Positions 27,455 through 35,402 of a stretch of DNA of 64,000 nucleotides are shown one piece after another. The stretch comes from Pseudomonas alkylphenolica (GTDB lineage Bacteria > Pseudomonadota > Gammaproteobacteria > Pseudomonadales > Pseudomonadaceae). The notes below the pieces were generated by a model. The model was given only the letters and a program-made list of their open reading frames with translations, ran no database searches and was not told where the DNA came from. The stretch spans positions 5,159,501 through 5,223,500 of the forward strand of contig NZ_CP009048.1 in the NCBI RefSeq assembly GCF_000746525.1, read 5' to 3'. Position numbers and translations under genes: made by a program. Each line of letters starts with the position of its first letter. The stretch's first letter is position 1.

Positions 27455-28153
27455 ATGCTGAAAATCGACTCACTGCACCAATACTACGGCGGCAGCCACA
27501 TCCTGCGCGGTCTGTCTTTCGAGGCCAGGGTCGGCGAAGTGACCTGCCTTCTGGGCCGCAACGGCGTCGGCAAGACCACCCTGCTGCGCTGCCTGATGGG
27601 CCTGCTGCCCACCCGTGAAGGCAGCGTGCACTGGGAGGGCCAGGCCATCACCGCACTCAAGCCGCATCAACGGGTGCAAGCCGGTATCGCCTATGTCCCC
27701 CAGGGCCGGGAGATTTTCCCGCGCCTGAGCGTCGAAGAGAACCTGCTGATGGGCCTGTCGCGCTTCAGCGCCAGCCAGGCCAGAAGCGTCCCGCCGTTCA
27801 TCTACGAACTATTCCCGGTACTGCTGCAAATGAAACATCGCCGTGGCGGTGACCTCTCCGGTGGCCAGCAACAGCAACTGGCGATCGGCCGCGCCCTGGC
27901 CAGTCAGCCACGCCTGCTGATCCTCGATGAGCCAACCGAAGGCATCCAGCCCTCGGTGATCAAGGAAATCGGCGCAGTCATCAGCAAACTGGCCGCCCGT
28001 GGCGACATGGCCATCCTTCTGGTCGAGCAGTTCTACGACTTTGCCGCCGAACTTGCCGACCAGTACCTGGTGATGTCCCGCGGCGAAATCGTCCAGGCCG
28101 GACGCGGTGAAAACATGGAAGCCGAAGGTGTGCGCGGGCTGGTAACCATTTAA
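27455..28153 (+). CDS. urtE: Urea ABC transporter ATPase UrtE
   Basis: A 232-residue LivF-type ATPase: Walker A GRNGVGKTT (about residue 36), AYVPQGREIFPRLSVEENL, signature LSGGQQQQLAIGRAL, Walker B LLILDEP followed by TEGIQPSVI. The EGIQPSVI stretch distinguishes UrtE from LivF (LGLAP). It is the last gene of the urt operon; no urease genes are in the window. Confidence 0.95.
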   Translation: MLKIDSLHQYYGGSHILRGLSFEARVGEVTCLLGRNGVGKTTLLRCLMGLLPTREGSVHWEGQAITALKPHQRVQAGIAYVPQGREIFPRLSVEENLLMGLSRFSASQARSVPPFIYELFPVLLQMKHRRGGDLSGGQQQQLAIGRALASQPRLLILDEPTEGIQPSVIKEIGAVISKLAARGDMAILLVEQFYDFAAELADQYLVMSRGEIVQAGRGENMEAEGVRGLVTI

Positions 28154-28188
28154 CCTGACAACACTTCGTAGACGTTCGAGAACCTGCC

Positions 28189-28722
28189 ATGACTTACCTG
28201 ATTCGTGATGCCGAAACTGCCGATCTGCCGGGCATTCGCGACATCTACAACGACGCCGTGCTCAACACCACGGCGATCTGGAATGAACAACCCGTTGATC
28301 TAGCCAATCGCCAGGCCTGGTTCGACGCCCGCCAGGCCCAGCGCTACCCGATCCTGGTAGCGGTGGACGCAGCCGCAGGCAACGACGTGCTTGGCTATGC
28401 TTCATTCGGCGACTGGCGGCCCTTCGAAGGCTTTCGCCATACCGTCGAGCACTCGGTGTACATCCGCAGCGACCAGCGCGGCAACGGTCTGGGCCCGAAA
28501 CTGATGGCGGCCTTGATCGAGCGCGCACGCGCCTGTGACAAGCATGTGTTGGTCGCTGCCATCGAAAGCGGTAATACCGCCTCGATCCGTTTACACGAGC
28601 GTCTGGGTTTCACCTTAAACGGGCAGATGCCTCAGGTCGGGGTGAAGTTCGGTCGCTGGCTCGACCTGACATTTATGCAGTTGATCCTCAACCCCGGCGC
28701 GCCCCCACGCTCAACGGAGTGA
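28189..28722 (+). CDS. GNAT acetyltransferase, phosphinothricin/methionine sulfoximine type
   Basis: A 177-residue acetyltransferase with the N-terminal IRDAETADLPGIRDIYNDAVLNTTA stretch and the acetyl-CoA loop RSDQRGNGLGPKLM near residue 103, as in Pat/PitA/MddA enzymes. They N-acetylate methionine sulfoximine, methionine sulfone and phosphinothricin. It follows urtE by 35 bp. From memory, P. aeruginosa PA4866 has the same type in a similar urea-gene setting. Confidence 0.85.
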   Translation: MTYLIRDAETADLPGIRDIYNDAVLNTTAIWNEQPVDLANRQAWFDARQAQRYPILVAVDAAAGNDVLGYASFGDWRPFEGFRHTVEHSVYIRSDQRGNGLGPKLMAALIERARACDKHVLVAAIESGNTASIRLHERLGFTLNGQMPQVGVKFGRWLDLTFMQLILNPGAPPRSTE

Positions 28723-28728
28723 AGTTCC

Positions 28729-29250
28729 ATGAATGCAGCGCAACTCAATCGTGTCACCGCTGAAGGCTTTGCCTACTACCGCGACGGCCTGATGGCGCTG
28801 TTGCTGGATGCCGTCGCGCACGGCGCTTCGGTGGGCTTTCTGGCGGACCTCGATACACAGCAGGCCAACAGCTATCTCGATGAAGTGAAACAGCGCCTGG
28901 TCAGCGGCGAGCTGCTGCTGTGGGTGGTCGGCAAAGACAAGGAAGTGCTGGGCAGTGTGCAGTTGGGGCTGTGCCAGAAGCTCAATGGCTTGAAACGCGC
29001 CGAAGTGCAGAAGCTGCTGGTGCACAGTGCGGCGCGGCGCCGCGGACTGGGGTTGCAACTGATACAGGCCCTGGAAGCGGCGGCGCGGCAGAAACAGCGT
29101 AATACGTTGTATCTAGATACCGAGGCGGGGTCGGGGGCGGAGGCGTTCTATCAGTCGCTGGGGTATATCAAGGCGGGGGAAATTCCGGAATACGCCTGCG
29201 GGCCGGATGGCACTTATCGGCCGACGGCGTTGTATTACAAATTACTTTAG
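28729..29250 (+). CDS. GNAT family acetyltransferase
   Basis: A 173-residue acetyltransferase starting 6 bp after the previous stop, with a GGAGTGAAG ribosome site. The acetyl-CoA binding stretch is LLVHSAARRRGLGLQLIQALE (about residues 90-110), followed by the TLYLDTEAGSGAEAFYQSLGY block of the fold's C-terminal half. The substrate is unknown. It is likely cotranscribed with the phosphinothricin-type enzyme. Confidence 0.85.
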   Translation: MNAAQLNRVTAEGFAYYRDGLMALLLDAVAHGASVGFLADLDTQQANSYLDEVKQRLVSGELLLWVVGKDKEVLGSVQLGLCQKLNGLKRAEVQKLLVHSAARRRGLGLQLIQALEAAARQKQRNTLYLDTEAGSGAEAFYQSLGYIKAGEIPEYACGPDGTYRPTALYYKLL

Positions 29251-29280
29251 GAATTCAGTGCAGGCCAAGCTCACTCCTGC

Positions 29281-29297
29281 AGGGCAATGAAAGCCCT
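29281..29297 (+). terminator. Possible terminator behind the GNAT pair
   Basis: AGGGC, a 7-bp loop, GCCCT and then TTTC; it is nested in a wider GCCAAGC/GCTTGGC pair. The stem is short, so this is tentative. Confidence 0.35.
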
Positions 29298-29354
29298 TTC
29301 AGAGTAGGCTTGGCTAACAAAGCGCTCAACGAGAGCACACAAAAATGAACAAGC

Positions 29355-29684
29355 TCAAAGCAATTTGGCCAACATACTTTTCGGCCGCTCATCGTTGTAG
29401 TAACCAACCAATTCATTCTTTTTTTCGCCACCGCTGAAATAGACCAACGTAGGAGCAGACTGGACATCGTAGGTCTTGGCAAGTTGAATCGCTTCAGTTA
29501 AAGAGATACGAAAAAATGTTGCTCTGCCCTCAGATGCAGCCCACTCATCAACATACACACTTGCTCTCTTGCTGGCGTTTTCGCTGCCGTCAGCTTTGTA
29601 CCTATAAAACTCAACCACTACCGGCTTGCTAGACTTCAAAACCTGATCGGCAAAATCCGAGTGACTCAAAATTTTCACTGCCAT
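29355..29684 (-). CDS. Thioredoxin-fold protein without redox cysteines
   Basis: A 109-residue protein with a thioredoxin-like outline: PVVVEFYR where thioredoxin has VVVDFWA, then the cis-proline strand AKTYDVQSAPTLVYFSGG and a final helix. The CxxC active site is absent and the protein contains no cysteine, so it cannot do thiol-disulfide exchange. ATG at 29684 is chosen for its AGGAG site; an in-frame start at 29711 would add nine residues. The gene looks AT-richer than its neighbours, a hint of recent acquisition. It may be a binding or scaffold protein; the role is unknown. Confidence 0.75.
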   Translation of the reverse strand: MAVKILSHSDFADQVLKSSKPVVVEFYRYKADGSENASKRASVYVDEWAASEGRATFFRISLTEAIQLAKTYDVQSAPTLVYFSGGEKKNELVGYYNDERPKSMLAKLL

Positions 29685-29773
29685 TTTGGTTGCTCCTGGC
29701 GAATTGGACACATGGGCATGCCCAGGCCATTACGCTACGAGCTATCAAAAAACTCGTCTACTGACAAAAATAC

Positions 29774-29787
29774 TAGGTAGCCCTAGC
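29774..29787. repeat. Small hairpin downstream of cbpM
   Basis: CTAGG and CCTAG arms around a 4-base loop, 7 bp beyond the cbpM stop. It is too short to call a terminator with confidence. Confidence 0.3.
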
Positions 29788-29793
29788 GTATTT

Positions 29794-30099
29794 TCACCCC
29801 TGTACAAACCGCGCTAAGCGTTGCCTGAGCATACTGTTCTCACTACGCAGCTGCTGAACCTCCTCCAACAACTCCAGGGCCAGCGCCACCCCTTCCCACT
29901 CCAGGTGCAGATCGTGATGCAGCTTGGCCGCGCGCTTGGCCAGCACCGGTGCCTGATCGTCAAACAGCCAGTCTTCCGGCGTTCGCCCGGAAGGCTCGAC
30001 AATGCCGTGTTCGACGATTTCGATCACGTAGGCCGCCGGCAGATCGGCTTCCTGACAGAGGGTCTGCATGTCCAGTTGAACGATCAGGGTACTGCTCAT
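29794..30099 (-). CDS. cbpM: Chaperone modulator CbpM
   Basis: A 101-residue MerR-like small protein that binds the J-domain of CbpA and restrains its co-chaperone and DNA-binding activity. The N-terminal helix-turn-helix-like portion contains VIEIVEHGIVEP and the C-terminus is a Leu-rich helix (ALALELLEEVQQL). It starts 2 bp after the cbpA stop, so the two are one operon, as in E. coli. Confidence 0.93.
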   Translation of the reverse strand: MSSTLIVQLDMQTLCQEADLPAAYVIEIVEHGIVEPSGRTPEDWLFDDQAPVLAKRAAKLHHDLHLEWEGVALALELLEEVQQLRSENSMLRQRLARFVQG

Positions 30100-30101
30100 G
30101 G

Positions 30102-31049
30102 TCAGCTACTCCATTGTGTCCTCGGATTGAACGCGGCCTGCTCCGACAGCTTGGTCCACAGCTCGCGGGCGGCAGCATCGGACTGGCTCGGCATCACCAC
30201 TTTCAACTGTGCGTACAGGTCGCCACGCTGGCCCTGCTTGTTACTCAGGCCCATGCCTTTGATCCGCAGGCGTTGGCCGTTCTGACTGTCCGGACGGATG
30301 GTCAGGTTGACCTTGCCGGTCAGGGTCGGCATCGCCACCTTGGTACCCAGCGCCGCTTCCCAGGGCGCCAGCGGCACGGTGATGATCAGGTCATGACCTT
30401 CGACATCGAACAGCGGATGCGGTGCCATGCGAATGGTCAGGAACAGGTCGCCGTTGGCGCCACCGCCGATCCCCGGTGCACCCTGGCCCTTGAGGCGGAT
30501 CTTCTCGCCATCGCTGACCCCGGCCGGGATCTTCACGTTCAGGGTCTTGGTGGTGAAGCCGGTACGCTGGCCATTGGCGTTGTGTTGCGGGACCTGGAAG
30601 CTGATCTGCTTCGATTCCGCGGACAGGGTTTCCTCTAGGAAAATCGCCAGTTCCATTTCCACGTCCTGCCCTCGCCGACCGCTGCTACGTTGCTGGCCGC
30701 GGCCAAAAGGATTGCCGTTGCCACCACGCGCACCGAAGATCGAGCTGAAGAAGTCGGAAAAATCGCCGCCTTCGAAACCGCCGGAACTGCGGCTTTCCCA
30801 GCCTGGCGGGCCCTGGAAGGGCCGGCCGTGCTGGCCGTATTTGCGCAGTTCGTCGTACTCAGCGCGTTTTTCCGGGCTGCTCAAGGCCTCGTAGGCTTCA
30901 TTGGCCTCTTTGAATTTTTCCTCGGCGTCGCGCTCTTTGCTGACGTCGGGGTGATACTTGCGCGCAAGCTTGCGGTAGGCGGTCTTGATCGCCTTGTCGT
31001 CCGCAGTCGGCTCTACGCCCAGTATCTTGTAATAGTCTTTGAAGTCCAT
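30102..31049 (-). CDS. cbpA: DnaJ-like co-chaperone and curved-DNA-binding protein CbpA
   Basis: A 315-residue type II J-protein: a J-domain with YHPDVS at about residue 33, a Gly/Phe-rich linker (about residues 75-130, [14 protein letters not shown]), and the two beta-sandwich C-terminal domains without the zinc fingers of DnaJ. It stimulates DnaK and can bind curved DNA. A sigma-32-type promoter lies about 40 bp upstream. It is divergent from an Hsp70-family gene. Confidence 0.95.
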   Translation of the reverse strand: MDFKDYYKILGVEPTADDKAIKTAYRKLARKYHPDVSKERDAEEKFKEANEAYEALSSPEKRAEYDELRKYGQHGRPFQGPPGWESRSSGGFEGGDFSDFFSSIFGARGGNGNPFGRGQQRSSGRRGQDVEMELAIFLEETLSAESKQISFQVPQHNANGQRTGFTTKTLNVKIPAGVSDGEKIRLKGQGAPGIGGGANGDLFLTIRMAPHPLFDVEGHDLIITVPLAPWEAALGTKVAMPTLTGKVNLTIRPDSQNGQRLRIKGMGLSNKQGQRGDLYAQLKVVMPSQSDAAARELWTKLSEQAAFNPRTQWSS

Positions 31050-31087
31050 CTAAGGAATCACCGTAAAGTTGTTCAATGCTTCTGAAG

Positions 31088-31113
31088 ATTGGGGTCAAGC
31101 ATAGCCTTTCAAG
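31088..31113 (-). promoter_or_regulatory. Sigma-32 (RpoH) promoter of cbpA-cbpM
   Basis: Read leftward: CTTGAA, 13 bp, CCCCAAT. This is very near the heat-shock consensus (CTTGAAA, 11-16 bp, CCCCATNT). Predicted transcription starts about 32 bp before the cbpA ATG. Confidence 0.75.
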
Positions 31114-31209
31114 GTGCCCTTGGGTTTGCTGTAAAGCAGATAATCGGTCTTGATTCTGCTGGCCACTGGCATAAACTGCGCGGCCGTTTTTCCGCTGGAA
31201 GTACAACCC

Positions 31210-32475
31210 ATGAGTGACGCATCCCCGGCCCGTGCCTGCGGCATCGACTTCGGCACCTCCAACTCCACCGTCGGCTGGCATCGCCCGGGCGTGGAGTCGT
31301 TGATCGCCCTGGAAGACGGCAAGATCACCCTGCCGTCGGTGGTGTTCTTCAACATCGAGGAGCGCCGCCCGGTCTACGGCCGGCTGGCCCTGCACGAATA
31401 CCTCGAAGGTTACGAAGGCCGGCTGATGCGCTCGCTCAAGAGCCTGCTGGGTTCCAAGCTGATCAAGCACGACACCAGCGTGCTCGGCACCGCGCTGCCG
31501 TTCAAGGACCTGCTGGGCATGTTCATCGGCGAGCTGAAAAAACGCGCCGAAGCCAATGCGGGCAGAGCCTTCGATGAAGTGGTGCTGGGTCGCCCGGTGC
31601 ATTTCGTCGATGACGACCAGGCCGCCGACCAGGAAGCCGAAGACACCCTGGCCGAAGTGGCCCGCAAAATCGGCTTCAAGGAAGTCTCCTTCCAGTACGA
31701 GCCGATTGCCGCGGCCTTCGACTACGAGTCAAACATTCAGGGCGAAGAGCTGGTACTGATCGTCGACATCGGCGGTGGTACCTCGGACTTCTCCCTGGTG
31801 CGCCTGGCGCCTGAACGGCACATGCTCGATGATCGCCACGCCGACATTCTCGCTACCGGCGGTGTGCACATCGGCGGTACCGACTTCGACAAGCAATTGA
31901 GCCTGCAGGGCGTGATGCCGCTGTTCGGCTATGGCAGCCGGATGAAAAGCGGCGCCTTCATGCCGACCAGCCACCACATGAACCTGGCCACCTGGCACAC
32001 GATCAACTCGGTGTACTCGCAAAAATCCCAGCTGGCCCTGGGCAGCATGCGTTACGACATCGAAGACACCGACGGCATCGACCGCCTGTTCAAGCTGATC
32101 GAACAGCGCGCCGGTCACTGGCTGGCGATGGAAGTGGAAGAAACCAAGATCGAACTGACCCACAACGAGCGCCGCCTGGTCGATCTCAAGCGGGTTGAGT
32201 CGGGGTTGAGCGTCGAGCTGACCCGGGCGCTATTCGAAGAATCGATCGACAACCTGCTCGAGCGCGTGCGTGGCAGTGTCAGCGAGCTGCTGAACAAGGC
32301 CGGTGTCGGCGTTGCCCAGGTTGATACGGTGTTCTTCACCGGTGGTTCCAGCGGCATTCCGGCGCTGCGCCAGAGCGTGGCGGCCATGCTGCCGAATGCG
32401 CGGCATGTTGAAGGCAACATCTTCGGCAGTATCGGTAGTGGTTTGGCCATTGAGGCTCGCAAGCGGTACGGCTGA
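31210..32475 (+). CDS. Short Hsp70-family protein, YegD type
   Basis: A 421-residue protein with the Hsp70/actin nucleotide-binding fold: phosphate-1 loop CGIDFGTSNSTVGWH, connect-1/phosphate-2 VLIVDIGGGTSDFSL (about residue 180), and FFTGGSSGIPALR near the end. It lacks most of the substrate-binding domain of DnaK (about 640 residues), as does E. coli YegD. The ATG at 31210 drops a poorly conserved in-frame leader of 20 residues. It is divergent from cbpA, a natural co-chaperone partner. Confidence 0.85.
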   Translation: MSDASPARACGIDFGTSNSTVGWHRPGVESLIALEDGKITLPSVVFFNIEERRPVYGRLALHEYLEGYEGRLMRSLKSLLGSKLIKHDTSVLGTALPFKDLLGMFIGELKKRAEANAGRAFDEVVLGRPVHFVDDDQAADQEAEDTLAEVARKIGFKEVSFQYEPIAAAFDYESNIQGEELVLIVDIGGGTSDFSLVRLAPERHMLDDRHADILATGGVHIGGTDFDKQLSLQGVMPLFGYGSRMKSGAFMPTSHHMNLATWHTINSVYSQKSQLALGSMRYDIEDTDGIDRLFKLIEQRAGHWLAMEVEETKIELTHNERRLVDLKRVESGLSVELTRALFEESIDNLLERVRGSVSELLNKAGVGVAQVDTVFFTGGSSGIPALRQSVAAMLPNARHVEGNIFGSIGSGLAIEARKRYG

Positions 32476-32481
32476 AAAACT

Positions 32482-32547
32482 ATCGCGGGGCAAGCCCGCT
32501 CCCACAGGGATAGTGAAAATCCGGTGGGAGCGGGCTTGCCCCGCGAT
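32482..32547. repeat. REP pair 7
   Basis: ATCGCGGGG ends outward; it fills the gap between the convergent Hsp70 and AI-2E permease genes and could terminate both. Confidence 0.93.
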
Positions 32548-32553
32548 CAGACT

Positions 32554-33561
32554 TCACACCAGCTCAGCCTGGCGCAGCTCGCTCTTCAGGTAGGCATAGT
32601 AGATCGGCCCCGCCACCACCCCCGGCAACCCGAACGCCGCCTCACACACCAGCATCGCCAACAACAGTTCCCAGGACTTGGCGCTGATCTGCCCGCCGAC
32701 AATCCGCGCGTTGAGGAAGTACTCGACCTTGTGGATAACAATCAGATAGCCCAGCGCCGCCATCGCCACCCAGATCGACAGCGACAGCCCGACGATGGTG
32801 ATCAGGGTGTTGGACATCAGGTTGCCGATCACCGGCAACAGGCCCAGCAGGAAGGTCAGCACGATCAGGGTCTTGGTCAGCGGCAGGTGCACGCCGAACA
32901 TCGGCAACACCACGGCCAGGAAGATCCCGGTGAAAAAGGTGTTGAGCAGGGAAATCTTGATCTGCGCGAAGACGATGTTGCGAAACGCCTGGACCAGCAG
33001 CGCCAGGCGATTGAACAGCGCCGCGGCCAACGGCTTGCGCCGGGAAATATCCGGGATGCGCTGCAAGGCGACGATGGCCCCGAGGATCATCCCGATCAGC
33101 AGGGTGACGAACATGTGCGCCGCGCCCTTGCCGACCAGTTGCAGTTCACCCAGATGGGTCTTCAGCCACTCGCCAATGGCGACCTTGAACTCCGCCGCGC
33201 TGGCCGGCAGGTAGGCATCGACGAACGGCGGTAACTGGCCACGGGCCTGATCCACCAAGAGCATGAACTTGTCCAGCGAGGCGCCAGGATTCTCGGCTTC
33301 GTGCAGGAGAAAACTGATCGCACCGGCAAACACCAGGGTCAGGGTGCTGACCACCAGGGTGCCGAGCAATGCCACCGCCAGCCAGCGCGCGCGCTCGCCG
33401 GCGATCAGGTGCTGCAGTTTGGGGGTAAGCATGTTGACCAGTTCGAACACCAGCAGGCCTGCCAGCAGGCTCGGCAACAGCTTGAGCGGCAACGCCAGCA
33501 ACAGGCCGGCGAAGACGATGATCCAACTGGCCATTTTGATCTGGCGCGGGGTAAAGGTCAT
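32554..33561 (-). CDS. AI-2E family transporter (UPF0118)
   Basis: A 335-residue membrane protein with about seven or eight helices: two near the start (ASWIIVFAGLLLALPLKLLPSL), one near residue 60, and a dense C-terminal set with LGLLPVIGNLMSNTLITIVG. Relatives include E. coli TqsA and other permeases or Na+/H+ antiporters; the substrate is not predictable. Confidence 0.88.
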   Translation of the reverse strand: MTFTPRQIKMASWIIVFAGLLLALPLKLLPSLLAGLLVFELVNMLTPKLQHLIAGERARWLAVALLGTLVVSTLTLVFAGAISFLLHEAENPGASLDKFMLLVDQARGQLPPFVDAYLPASAAEFKVAIGEWLKTHLGELQLVGKGAAHMFVTLLIGMILGAIVALQRIPDISRRKPLAAALFNRLALLVQAFRNIVFAQIKISLLNTFFTGIFLAVVLPMFGVHLPLTKTLIVLTFLLGLLPVIGNLMSNTLITIVGLSLSIWVAMAALGYLIVIHKVEYFLNARIVGGQISAKSWELLLAMLVCEAAFGLPGVVAGPIYYAYLKSELRQAELV

Positions 33562-33607
33562 ACAACCTCAAGGGGCAACTGCAGGAAAAAACGCAGTCTG
33601 CCAGCCT

Positions 33608-34408
33608 TCACCGGGCAGGCATAGTGGCAGTGCGGGCCTGACGCCGATATTGCTCAGGCGTGCAGTGGGCATGACGCTGAAACATGGCGATAAAAGCCGA
33701 GGGGCTGCTGTAGCCAAGGTCGAAGGCAATCTGCTGGATCGGCAGGTTCTGCTCCAGCGCATCAATGGCCCGCAGAAAGCGCAGACGCAGGCGCCATTCG
33801 CCAAAGCTGATGCCCAGCTCGCGCAGAAACTGCCGGGCCAGGGTGCGCTCACTGACATGCACACTCGCCGCCCAGTCGGCCAACGGCCGGTTGTCCCCGG
33901 GCTCAGCGTGCAAGGCCTGCAATACGCCGTCCAGGCCGGCGCTGCGGGCATAGGGCAGAAAGCAGGTCTGGGTCGGGGCCAGGCGCAGCTGGTCGACCAG
34001 CACCTGAGCCAGGCGGCGGTCGGCTTCATCCTCGGGAACCTTCACGTCGCGCCGGGCAAAGTCGCCGAGGATGGCCTTGAGAATCTCACTGATCACCAGC
34101 GTGCAGGGCTGCGTCGGTAATCCCTGGCACAAGGCGCGGTCCAGATAGACCGAGCGGTAGACGATGGCCTGGGGGTTGTAGCAGCTGTGTTCGGTGTCCG
34201 GCGGTACCCACACGGCATAGTGCGGTGGCGAAACAAAGCGCTGGCCGGCGATCTCCAGGTGCATGATGCCGTGGGCCGCATAATTGAGCTGGCCCCAGGC
34301 ATGGCGGTGCGCGGCACTGTGGGTGTCGGCCCCGAACTCGTCGTAACGGAAGTACACCGGCGCCGGCAAGGCTGTGAATTGCGGGATGTTGAGGTATTTG
34401 CGCTGCAT
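33608..34408 (-). CDS. AraC-family transcriptional regulator
   Basis: A 266-residue regulator with an N-terminal cupin-like domain (HRHAWGQLNYAAHGIMHLE, then WVPPDTEHSC) and two C-terminal helix-turn-helix motifs (VSERTLARQFLRELGISFGEW, then IQQIAFDLGYSSPSAFIAMF). ATG at 34408 is preferred over a TTG at 34444, because two 9-bp direct repeats that look like operator sites lie in between. It is divergent from an EamA-type exporter, its likely target. Confidence 0.87.
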   Translation of the reverse strand: MQRKYLNIPQFTALPAPVYFRYDEFGADTHSAAHRHAWGQLNYAAHGIMHLEIAGQRFVSPPHYAVWVPPDTEHSCYNPQAIVYRSVYLDRALCQGLPTQPCTLVISEILKAILGDFARRDVKVPEDEADRRLAQVLVDQLRLAPTQTCFLPYARSAGLDGVLQALHAEPGDNRPLADWAASVHVSERTLARQFLRELGISFGEWRLRLRFLRAIDALEQNLPIQQIAFDLGYSSPSAFIAMFQRHAHCTPEQYRRQARTATMPAR

Positions 34409-34410
34409 GC

Positions 34411-34440
34411 TGTCTGGATCGATGGGCAGGTTGTCTGGAT
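34411..34440. promoter_or_regulatory. Direct repeats, probable AraC-type operator
   Basis: TGTCTGGAT occurs at 34411-34419 and 34432-34440, 21 bp apart (two helical turns), a spacing typical of AraC-family sites. The EamA gene's GATAAT (34469-34474) lies downstream and has no good -35, as expected for an activated promoter. Confidence 0.5.
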
Positions 34441-34505
34441 GCAAGTATAGCTAGCAAGACAGACAGTGGATAATAGCGCCCTGTACCTACACGAGTTCCT
34501 GCGTC

Positions 34506-35402
34506 ATGAATTATGCGTTTCCTTTGCTGGCCATCCTGATCTGGGCCGGCAACACGGTAGTCACCAAGATGTCGGCCGGGGCGATTTTTCCCGCCGAGAT
34601 CGGTTTCTACCGCTGGCTGCTGGCCGGTCTGTTGTTCACCCCGTTCCTGCTACGGCCGATGCTGCGCAACTGGGCGGAAATCCGCCGTAACCTGGGCAAA
34701 ATCTTCATCCTCGGCGTGCTGGGCATGGCGGTGTACCAGAGCCTGGCCTACTTCGCCGCCGCCATCACCAGCGCGACCAACATGGGCATCATCCTGTCGC
34801 TGATGCCGTTGATGTCGCTGGCCCTGGCAATCATCAGCCTGGGCCAGCGCCTGACCTTCGGTGCGCTGATCGGTGCCGTGGTGTCCTTTGTCGGGGTGCT
34901 TGTGGTGGTGTCGGCGGGTGATCTGGGCGCCTTGCTGCAACACGGGGTCAATGGCGGTGATGCACTGATGCTGATCGCCACCCTGGCCTACGCGCTGTAC
35001 AGCACCTTGCTGAAAAAATGGCAGCTGCGCCTTGCCCCGCTCGTGCTGCTCTATCTGCAGGTGCTGGTGGCGATTGTTGTGTTGTTCCCACTGTTCCTGT
35101 TCTCCGAGAAAACCGGCCTTGGCCCGGGCAATATCGGCCTGGTGCTGTACGCCTGCGTACTGGCCTCGATGGTCGCGCCACTGACCTGGATGCAGGCCGT
35201 CAGTCGTCTGGGCCCCAGCCGTACCACACTGTTTTTCAACCTGTTGCCTGCGATCACCGCAGTGATCGCCGCCGTGGTCCTCGATGAACAGCTGGCACGG
35301 TATCACCTGTTCGGCGGTCTGTTGACCCTGGCCGGGGTGATTCTGGCTGAACGCTGGAAAACGCCCATCCGCCCGGTCCCGGTTACAGCCCCGCAGCCTT
35401 GA
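34506..35402 (+). CDS. EamA/DMT-family transporter
   Basis: A 298-residue drug/metabolite-superfamily protein with ten helices in two EamA repeats; the first begins FPLLAILIWAGNTVVTKMSAG and the second near ALMLIATLAYALYSTLLKKW (about residue 157). Members export amino acids or metabolites; the substrate is unknown. Its last 20 bp overlap the convergent lipase-like gene. It is divergent from the AraC-type regulator. Confidence 0.88.
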   Translation: MNYAFPLLAILIWAGNTVVTKMSAGAIFPAEIGFYRWLLAGLLFTPFLLRPMLRNWAEIRRNLGKIFILGVLGMAVYQSLAYFAAAITSATNMGIILSLMPLMSLALAIISLGQRLTFGALIGAVVSFVGVLVVVSAGDLGALLQHGVNGGDALMLIATLAYALYSTLLKKWQLRLAPLVLLYLQVLVAIVVLFPLFLFSEKTGLGPGNIGLVLYACVLASMVAPLTWMQAVSRLGPSRTTLFFNLLPAITAVIAAVVLDEQLARYHLFGGLLTLAGVILAERWKTPIRPVPVTAPQP

